Origin: Euperipatoides rowelli
Taxonomy: Eukaryota; Onychophora; Udeonychophora; Euonychophora; Peripatopsidae
NCBI GenBank assembly: GCA_003024985.2
Contig: PXIH01S0013063.1
Reading direction: 5' to 3' (one strand)
Length of the DNA: 13,439 bases
The position numbers were made by a program, and so were the translations under genes. Positions within the stretch are counted from its first letter, which is position 1. The number at the start of each line of letters is the position of its first letter. The notes under the pieces are model-generated. The model ran no database searches. It was given only the letters and a program-made list of their open reading frames with translations, and was not told the origin of the DNA. Positions 7,175-13,439 of the stretch are shown piece after piece.

Positions 7175-8165
7175 CTATTAAANATCTTACAATGAAATTA
7201 AAAATGGAAAGAAAATCAATATTTTTTTCTTATGTTTTGTTGTGAACTTAAACTAAGGTTATCTAAAGCAAATATTATAAAAAAGATATGGCCTAAGGGT
7301 TTCTTTTATTCTAAATGATAATCGTATTTCAAAAATATAATATGACAAAAATGTTGAACGTTTGATCATAAAAATAAAAATAAAAAATATACATGTTTAC
7401 GAGTCATTTAAATTTTTGTTCTTTAAATAAAAAATTTATAATTAAGAAAACAATAATAATGAAAGAGAAAGTTTTTTTTTTTTGCTATTTTTTAGGATTT
7501 TATTTCATCGCTTTGTGTTAAAATTATTACATTTTTTTATTCCGTATTTTTTATTTTTACTTTTTCCATTATTAGTTTAATAGTGAGGTCAGCAACATTG
7601 ATAAAAAAAATAATAATAAACACATATTATTATTAACTCGGTAAAATTTGTAATTTGTAAAATAAAATTCATCTCAAAACAAAGTAGAAATTAAAGCGCA
7701 TAACCTTTAAAACATAGTGTGTCTTAATACATTCACTCATCACACAACAGCGTGACTGCACACTGCATTTATTGTATATTGCATAAGTTTTTATTTATAC
7801 GAACATGGATCTTTTTTTGTTTTGCCTATTACTTAAAGAATTTGTAATTTTATACTGTAATTCACCTCTCTGCATATATAAAATAATAATTGATTTATCA
7901 GAAATATGTGTTTTTGTTTATTTATTTTTATTGATATATGATTTCTATTTTTTTCCCATCATGTCAGACTTTTTTATAAATCATAAAAAAAAAAATCACA
8001 ATTATTTATTTTCCATTTGTATGGAAATTATAAAATATACAATTTTAAAAGATTCAATTATTTAAATACAATTGATGAAATTATTTTAAAAAGCAGTTTG
8101 AGAAAAAGTAAAAAAAAAAAAAAAAACACTCATTTCCCAATTTAAAAAAAGTTTTATAATGGTCA
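7175..8165. other. Intron-like A+T-rich stretch of the Ly6-like gene
   Basis: Long T and A runs, an N at 7183 just upstream of the exon acceptor, and no recognised exon. The plus-strand open frame 7805-8065 is rich in Leu, Phe, Ile and Tyr because the DNA is T-rich, and has no domain. I looked on the minus strand for a Met plus hydrophobic signal peptide with a phase-1 donor and did not find a convincing one. Confidence 0.5.
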
Positions 8166-8176
8166 AATTTACTTTT
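8166..8176. repeat. Target-site duplication of the retrocopy, 3' side
   Basis: AATTTACTTTT (plus strand) is identical to 9944-9954. On the minus strand it is AAAAGTAAATT and joins directly to the poly(A) tail, so its four A are shared with the tail. Seven bases are independent evidence. Confidence 0.6.
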
Positions 8177-8198
8177 TTTTTTTTTTTAAAATTTTATT
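8173..8198 (-). terminator. Polyadenylation signal and poly(A) tract of the retrocopy
   Basis: On the minus strand AATAAA overlaps the final in-frame TAA of the decayed reading frame and is followed within a few bases by 15 A. The signal lies unusually close to the tail, so the cDNA may have been primed early, or the A run may have shortened the original 3' UTR. Confidence 0.45.
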
Positions 8199-9943
8199 TG
8201 TGATACATCTTTATAATTCCACTCAGCATCCAGCAATAATCAGCTAACTTGTTAATGTTCCACTTCACCTGGTACCTAATTTAATATGTCCTGGTGAAAC
8301 CACTCACTCTGTACCACACTACACTTTCAATATTTTTTCAGAAATAGTCAATGTGAGATAGTAAATATGTACCTTGAACTCATATTGCATCCCATAGTCT
8401 AAGTTTCCTAATATATTTCAACTAGGTTTTGTAGTTTGTATCCATATGGTTCCATAAAAAGTTTCAACAACATATCTGAAGCTAAACTATGTCAGTTTTT
8501 ATTTTTCCATTTATAGTTCCACATAATCTTGGTCCTTCATCAGTTTGTGGATTTTAGGTACAATATAAATATATTTTCTTGACTTCCCTTGTCTGATTGA
8601 TTTGAATTTAATGCAAGATATTATGGTATTTGAGATAGGACCCTTCTCTAGGTAAATTTTTCCAAACTGTTTAGCAAAATCAGTTTGATATACAATAGTT
8701 GAATGGGGGACATTTTAGGTCTACCATTGGTTTGTGTACATTGTTCTTAGATCAAGATAACAAAGTGTTTCTTTTTGGCCATCTTTGCACCCAGTGCTTA
8801 TACCTTTCTCAACTGTCTTACACAAAAATAATGGGATATTTATGTAACCAGACAGCTGTCAAAATAGCATCTATCATTTTAAAGTCAATCAGTTTGTCAA
8901 TAACTCCTTCAAGGTCTCATAAATTTCTTTGAAATACAAAGAATGAACCATAGGAATAGACCCTATTAATTTCCATTGTAAAAATCACAACTTTTAGAAT
9001 CTATTTGATTATTCAATAAAAAAGTCTTCATAAAAAATACAAAAATAGCTCATCAAATCATTTATATTACTGAACCCCACCCCCAGAACCATCATCAAAA
9101 AAGTGTGGAATTAATTATCATTTTCCATATGCGGTATGTAGGCCTACCATGAACAAAACTTTCATTGTGTAAAATGTTTTTTGACTTAAGTGTAGCACCA
9201 AGTAATTCTGCAGATAACCTGGTTAAATTTAAATCTCCTGCCAGATCATTTAGTTCATTCTTTGAAAATAGTTAACAACTAAATTCAATGCCTCTTGGTA
9301 TGTAGAGTTCAGTTTTATCTTCAGAAGTTCCCTTTTCAGAACTCTCTGCTGTTACACTCTCCAACATAGATGGTATGCAAGGAAGTGACAGGTTATCTAC
9401 ATGAGGGACTAGTTTATTGACAAAAAGAATATTAGCATACACATTACACAATGATCTTAATAGTCTTTGCATTTTGTCTCTGTACATTAACCAAACAAAA
9501 GTAACAATAATTACAATGGTTTGTGCACTTCTTCCATTGGATTTGCAAATAGCATAAGTTCATAACCTTTTTAGCATTTTTACACAATCTCAATACTTTC
9601 ACACAAGTTCATCAAACTTCATATAGAGCCCATGCTTTATGTTGGTTACCAAATTTTATAAAAAATATGCATAGTCTAATATATACATTTTTTTTACAAC
9701 TTCTGTAATACTTTTTATTTTGTTTAGGACTACAAACTTTCCACAAATATAACAAATTATGTTTAGATTGTTCAAACATTTGTCTAAAAACATTTTACTC
9801 ACCTTTCAGTACAATTTGATAGAATAACATAAAAATCAAAGAACTAAAATAGCAGCACTGAGCTTTCACTAGAAATCACAGTTGTAATTGAGATATCAAA
9901 GTCTAGAATCACATGAATAGAAACAGTGCTGCCATCTAGTGAT
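8177..9943 (-). pseudogene. Retrocopy of an uncharacterised invertebrate protein family
   Basis: Seen, on the minus strand in several broken frames and in order: ATG at 9793 with CYICGKF (about 9750); GNQHKAWALYEV and TCVKVLRLC; CNYCYFCLVNV (about 9515-9483); VPHVDNLSLP; FSKNELNDLAGDLNL and SAELLGATLKSKN (about 9260-9200); GSIPMVHSLYFKE; KMIDAILTAVWLHKYP; IHKLMKDQDYV; FKVHILLSHIDYF; FHQDI; and WNINKLADYCWML (about 8255-8225). Known from recall: this order matches a recurrent, unnamed protein family in arthropod and other invertebrate genomes, about 550 residues, with Cys-pair motifs near the N-terminus and an ending like NMLADYCW. Its function is not established. Many stops and frameshifts show it is dead. 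There are no introns. AATAAA and a 15-base poly(A) (8187-8173) follow the last codon. AATTTACTTTT flanks both ends. Inferred: inserted as a reverse-transcribed mRNA. Confidence 0.75.
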
Positions 9944-9954
9944 AATTTACTTTT
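9944..9954. repeat. Target-site duplication of the retrocopy, 5' side
   Basis: AATTTACTTTT matches 8166-8176. On the minus strand the context is TTTTTTAAAAGTAAATT, so the cut falls at TT/AAAA, the preferred nick site of LINE-1-type endonucleases. Confidence 0.6.
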
Positions 9955-9989
9955 AAAAAATGCCAAGCTGTTACTCTAATTTAATTCAT

Positions 9990-10168
9990 TTAACATGTTC
10001 ACTGTGGAAGATATTTCCAATAATCATCCTTTATGCTGAATAGTTTTTAATTATAAAACATATTAAGATATTATGATAATATTATATGAGTATTTAATAA
10101 TAATTATTAGACTATGTGTTGTAGTATTTAGGTTGTGACTTGAATCCATGTCAGCTGCATATTGATAA
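9990..10168. mobile_element. piggyBac-like MITE, older copy
   Basis: Seen: TTAACATGTTCACTG then TGGAAGATATTTCC at 9990 closely matches the minus-strand end of the element at 12575 (TTAACACATTCACTGC then TGGAAGATATTTCT). The match continues through ATCATCC and ATGCTGAAT to about 10041. The far end, near 10135-10168 (GTCAGCTG and then ATTGATAA), is a degraded match to the other end of the 12466 copy. The middle is longer and A+T-rich. Known: piggyBac elements insert at and duplicate TTAA. The right TTAA has mutated to ATAA, so this copy is the older one. Confidence 0.5.
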
Positions 10169-10479
10169 ACATTATTCTACTGTGTGCTGAGCGACTTGGA
10201 TCCGATACAAGGATTTATATAAAAATTAAACATAAAAGTCCTAGAGTTTAGTTATATGAAATAAATGCTCACAACAGATAAGAAGACATCATTCAAAATT
10301 TTGACAAAAAAAGATTATAATTTATATAAGGGTAATGAAATATGGAAATATAAAGGGAATTATAACAGTAAAATTTGTAAAGCTCTTAGTGGAATAAACA
10401 TGTACTTATTACTTAGGGATGTATAATTTGTTAAGCTTTATCATTTATTTCATTTATCAATTTGTTCATTAGAAATAAA

Positions 10480-10513
10480 TGTACAATATAACATACTAGC
10501 TGAAGTACCTGAC
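10480..10513. repeat. 34-bp exact direct repeat, copy 1, ending at a contig gap
   Basis: The 34 bases here are identical to 11850-11883. The copy ends directly at the N at 10514. It contains ACTAGCTGAAGTACC, which in the second copy is the head of a repeat element. Confidence 0.9.
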
Positions 10514-10514
10514 N

Positions 10515-11796
10515 TTTACAAAATATCCAAACTGGCATATGATGTCAAATTGACGTAGTCAAAGGAAATATTTTGCTAGTTTTGGCTGGAGGAAAATGCA
10601 TATCTGGGATCCAGATGCTAGTCATGACTTCATTACGTTATTGTTTAGAAAAATAGTCAACAAACTTGTTATTACTTAAAGTTTTGAAAAAAAAAAAAAA
10701 CAGAACAAAGAAAAAAGTTACTTTCTTCGCATCAATATAAAACCCATAAAATTTTGAGATAATTCTTGGGATTGAAGTTGAATCAATTTTAAGAAAAAAA
10801 AAATCTTATGTATACCAATATTCCACTAGGCTTCTGTACGTTATAATCATTAAACAATAATGAGAACAAATTGTTAACTATTATTTCCAAAGTTTTTAAT
10901 AATATTTATTCATTTCTTAAACATTCTTAGAGATTATATATTTTAAAGCAAATAAAAACTGTTGAAGGTTTATTTTCAGCCTATTTGTGCTTGTTCTGAG
11001 TTGCCTTTACAAAAACCACCGACTGAAAAATACAAAAATAAAAAACTGTCTAATCCGAATCACTGATCTACATCTTGATTGGTCTGTGAAGGAAACGTCT
11101 CCATGGTAACTGGTCTGACAACCACTTAATGGAATCCATGTGTGATTTTTCTGGTAAAATTATCGACGTAACATCACTTGCCAGTTTGATGTTTTGATAC
11201 ATATTGTCATAAAAGTCGAATTTTGATGCATTTATTGTTTAAATATAACAAATTGATTAATTAAACAAACATTTTTATACAAAAATACACATAAATCAAT
11301 GAAGTTGAAATAGGCATATAAACCAATTTAATCCTTATTATTTTTTATCTATTTGTCATTTCTATTCATTTAAAAGAAAAAATATACTTTTCATCATGTT
11401 TTGTTTTGCCATACATTATCCAAATTAGTTAGTACATGACATTGAAATGAAATGTATACCTACTCTTAAGGATGTGGATACAGAGCAATAATTAAAATGA
11501 GCTTGGCCTTCTATAAAATCCTTTGGTGTTAATTTGAACTTTTATTATCAGTATTCATTTTTTTTTTCATTTGTAATGTGTTCCTGATACAATTTGATAA
11601 GCTCATATTATATTAGGTAAGGATTATTTTTATATGGCAGTATGTTAGCTGATTCCAAGATTGTAGAGGGCAGCAAGATAGCTAGAGTTCCATAGTAACA
11701 TCATGATGTAAGTTCTTTGCAATCGTCGTTACTCATAGCTTGTGAGGCCAGACAGATGGTATATTTTGAAATCTTGAAATGGTTTACATGTTTGTT
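10515..11796. other. Contig between two gaps, no gene recognised
   Basis: This stretch is bounded by the Ns at 10514 and 11849. It is A+T-rich with two less A+T-rich patches at about 10975-11180 and 11640-11765. I tested both patches on both strands for exons and found only short frames. No signal peptide exon with a suitable donor was found. Its placement in the scaffold is doubtful because of the shared 34-bp edges. Confidence 0.45.
11078..11110. promoter_or_regulatory. Possible CCAAT box plus RFX X-box-like site
   Basis: ATTGG (11078-11082, a CCAAT box on the minus strand) lies 14 bases from GTCTCCATGGTAAC (11097-11110). The reverse complement of the latter starts GTTACC and is a near-match to the X-box consensus GTNRCC-N-RGYAAC, with the other half imperfect. 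The patch is less A+T-rich than its surroundings. On the minus strand it lies upstream of the Ly6 exon, at a distance of about 3.9 kb. A weaker, similar ATAGTAAC half-site lies at 11691-11699. This is a speculative promoter only. Confidence 0.2.
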
Positions 11797-11797
11797 T

Positions 11798-11838
11798 TTA
11801 ACACTTCACGGCCGACGCCCAATATACTTCGGGCATTG
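11798..11838 (+). mobile_element. piggyBac-like terminal inverted repeat (single end)
   Basis: TTAA is followed by CACTTCACGGCCGACGCCC and then AATATACTTCGGGCATTG. Known: piggyBac-type ends start right after TTAA with CMC and often hold an inner palindrome; here GCCC and GGGC surround AATATACTTC. This G+C-rich block differs from the ends at 9990 and 12466, so it is another family. Its partner was not found, and the contig breaks 11 bases later at the N at 11849. Confidence 0.4.
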
Positions 11839-11849
11839 TTATCAAGACN

Positions 11850-12190
11850 TGTACAATATAACATACTAGCTGAAGTACCTGACCATTCCCTAGGGCCATT
11901 CCCCATCCCTCACCCAACCTCCAAAAATCAAAAAGTATGTTTTCATTGTCTACTTTATGCAACCTACCCACATGCCAAATTTCAAGTTTGTGCCATGTTG
12001 GAAGTATATTAAACAGTTCAGTGTCATTCCCCACCCCTCATACCACACCCCAAAATCCAAAAGTATATTTTGTCTACCCTAACCAACCTACCCACATGAA
12101 AAATTTCAAGTGGGAATTATGCTAAACGTTGACTCCTCAATGATAACAAACAAACATGCAAACAAATAAACTTTTTACTTTATAAATTAG
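11850..12190 (+). mobile_element. Non-LTR/SINE-type repeat, 3' end with duplicated unit
   Basis: Seen: the head ACTAGCTGAAGTACC is followed by two tandem versions of a unit of about 90 bases, 11897-11989 and 12025-12112. Each starts CATTCCCC and holds CCTACCCACATG, and each ends AAATTTCAAGT. The tail (about 12144-12190) is AAC-rich followed by AAACTTTTTACTTTATAAATTAGT. Known: the AGCTGNNGTACC start, the CCAAATTTCAAGT phrase and the (AAAC)n-AAACTTT-TTTATAA tail recur in non-LTR and related repeats of many invertebrates. Inferred: a 5'-truncated or short non-autonomous copy. The three overlapping short open frames in 11779-12125 are by-products. Confidence 0.55.
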
Positions 12191-12465
12191 TTAAGAGATG
12201 AGAAGACATTCACTTTATTATAAAAAATTAGAATCACAATAAAATATTTGTGAATGTAAAGTTTGTTCAGCATAATAGTTGTTTTATGTATCTGCCTATC
12301 AATGAATAAGTCGTCACATATCACCCAAAAATAAGCAATTGGTTTTTAACTATCTGGCTATACTGATACTTGTTCTTCTTCAAAAAATAAACTGAAATCA
12401 TATAACATGGACTATTTTTCCAAATTCCTTTTTGAGAGGAATACGGAAATACTTTAGTAACTGGA
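12191..12465. other. A+T-rich stretch, no gene seen
   Basis: No recognisable exon or element was found. Confidence 0.5.
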
Positions 12466-12575
12466 TTAACATGTTAACTGCTGACGACTCAGATCTGCAG
12501 CCAATTTTCAATATGTTAATATAAATTCAGCATATAGGATGATTTAGAAATATCTTCCAGCAGTGAATGTGTTAA
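12466..12575. mobile_element. 110-bp piggyBac-like MITE with TTAA at both ends
   Basis: Seen: the left end TTAACATGTTAACTGCTG and the reverse complement of the right end TTAACACATTCACTGCTG match at 15 of 18 bases, each starting in TTAA. The interior includes ACGACTCAGATCTGCAGCC near the left end. Known: duplication of TTAA is the hallmark of piggyBac transposition. Inferred: a very short internally deleted MITE. A second, longer and older relative lies in the opposite orientation at 9990-10168. Confidence 0.7.
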
Positions 12576-12604
12576 ATAAGACTAGGCTAGCATCAACTTC
12601 GGGT

Positions 12605-12801
12605 TCACCAGTCTCTTTGTTCATCCATGTTTGATTCATCACTATCTGTTGAATAATCACTTTCAGGTATGTAGAGATCATCATCTTTACTTAAAGATTC
12701 AAATAATTTCATTTCAACTTCCTTTAAGACAATTTAGAAGGGATTTAAACACTAATTTTTAATTTTTTAGCTTTAGAAGGGTCATGCTCACTGTCACCCA
12801 T
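12605..12801 (-). pseudogene. Acidic N-terminal-like coding fragment, frameshifted
   Basis: Seen: on the minus strand an ATG at 12801 opens MGDSEHDPSKAKKLK, then stops. A second frame, open 12733 to 12605, reads EVEMKLFESLSKDDD, LYIPESDYSTDSDES and NMDEQRDW before TGA. The two pieces fit as one broken protein start. Known: Asp/Glu/Ser-rich starts of this type are common in piggyBac-like and some other transposases. Inferred: a relic of a transposase N-terminus or of another multicopy protein. No catalytic domain follows, because the adjacent MITE boundary at 12575 cuts in. An expressed small host exon cannot be excluded. Confidence 0.35.
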
Positions 12802-13270
12802 TGCAATAAAAGTTTATATATCACGGAGACCTCATTACTAAAGACTATTTCAAATGATCAAATTAAGTATCTTTTATTACTATTTTATAAGCTCCAATAA
12901 TAATCAAATGCTTAATACGTGGACAATAGATATTGTCACATTGAAACTTGTAACACAGATGATTCAAATTCTAGTCATCCACATACCATCGTAAAAGTTC
13001 ATACAGACTCAGATCCAAATCATTCACATTGAACATGTTAATAATTCATCTCATAACATCATTTTAAGTAATATGTGTAAAAAATATGTGATAGAAGCAA
13101 ACAGATAACATATCTGAAATCAGTGTGAAAAACTGAGTTAGAAACATCTATTAGTTCAAAAATATCAAAAATCAAGCAGAGTAAAATTACTAAATGTAAT
13201 AAATAACAAAAATAAAAAACATAAAAAAAAATAAAAAAAACATGTGAAAGTTAGTAAGAAACAAAACAAA
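12802..13270. other. A+T-rich stretch, no gene seen
   Basis: No exon was recognised. A 7-bp inverted repeat, GACAATA/TATTGTC at 12922-12937, follows a TTAA at 12912, but this alone is too weak to call a transposon end. Confidence 0.5.
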
Positions 13271-13318
13271 AATATATGTGTATGTGTGTGTGTGCGTGTG
13301 TGCATGTTTGTGTGATTG
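13271..13318. repeat. (TG)n microsatellite, interrupted
   Basis: A TATGTGTATG start leads into TG repeats with scattered C, A and T interruptions and fades at about 13318. It is a simple repeat. Confidence 0.85.
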
Positions 13319-13439
13319 GGTGAGTGTGGAAGAGTCCAATATTTAAAATATTCATTCTAAATAAAGTTACACTTCTGCAGAGATAATTAAAAAAAAAAAT
13401 GATAAAATTATTTATCATATTGTCAAAACTGTTTAGTAT
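13319..13439. other. A+T-rich end of window
   Basis: No feature was recognised. Confidence 0.5.

Noticed and set aside
7611-7635. TAATAATAA/TTATTATTA hairpin
   Set aside because: It arises from TAA microsatellite-like sequence and is not informative.
7805-8065. Plus-strand 86-codon open frame that looks like a membrane protein
   Set aside because: Its Leu/Phe/Ile/Tyr content is what T-rich DNA encodes in any frame. There is no domain, no splice evidence and no codon bias.
8699-8932. Plus-strand 77-codon open frame
   Set aside because: It is antisense to the retrocopy's conserved blocks and has no similarity of its own.
9272-9487. 71-codon open frame as an independent small gene
   Set aside because: It lies inside the decayed retrocopy. 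Only parts of it are in the ancestral frame, and the conserved blocks on either side continue in other frames.
11779-12125. Three overlapping open frames on both strands
   Set aside because: They cross the N at 11849 and lie in the repeat at 11850-12190.
12912-12940. TTAA followed by GACAATA/TATTGTC as a third piggyBac-type end
   Set aside because: TTAA is expected often in such A+T-rich DNA, the palindrome is only 7 bp and no partner end was found.

Overview
The window is eukaryotic, very A+T-rich DNA with no bacterial-style gene organisation. It looks like intron or intergenic sequence from an invertebrate, most likely an arthropod. This assignment is inference: it rests on an insect-style Ly6/three-finger exon, a protein family I recall from arthropod genomes, and the mix of mobile elements. 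Six single Ns (523, 2464, 6412, 7183, 10514, 11849) mark contig joins.

The only convincing host coding sequence is one exon on the minus strand, 7174 to 7040. It has a clean GTGAGT donor, a plausible AG acceptor and five cysteines in the order of the first half of a secreted or GPI-anchored Ly6 domain. Its first exon (signal peptide) should lie at higher coordinates and its second half at lower coordinates. I found two weak candidates for the next exon (6087-5981 and 6490-6384) and no convincing final exon.

Most of the rest is a graveyard of mobile DNA. From left to right: a complete tRNA-headed SINE with poly(A) tail and 16-bp target duplication (705-1020); two tandem hAT-like terminal segments, one with an expanded GGTACC-rich minisatellite (2125-2463); a second SINE-like element that folds on itself (2836-2990); a non-autonomous hAT element with both terminal inverted repeats and a near-perfect 8-bp target duplication (3265-3735); a 280-bp foldback MITE (4316-4595); a gag-like relic with a damaged zinc knuckle (about 5090-5602); a tRNA-like SINE fragment (about 6858-6940); a nearly full-length, heavily mutated intronless copy of an uncharacterised invertebrate protein family, with AATAAA, poly(A) and an 11-bp flanking repeat (8166-9954); two TTAA-bounded piggyBac-like MITE copies (9990-10168 and 12466-12575); a further piggyBac-like end (11798-11838); and the 3' end of a non-LTR-type repeat (11850-12190).

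The SINE and the retrocopy both carry a poly(A) tail joined to A-starting target duplications, the signature of LINE-type target-primed reverse transcription. The same kind of machinery, supplied from elsewhere in the genome, probably placed both. I see no new multi-gene system here. The most useful leads are the unassembled Ly6-type gene, the decayed retrocopy, the paired MITEs, and a 34-bp exact repeat sitting on two contig edges that questions the scaffold order.
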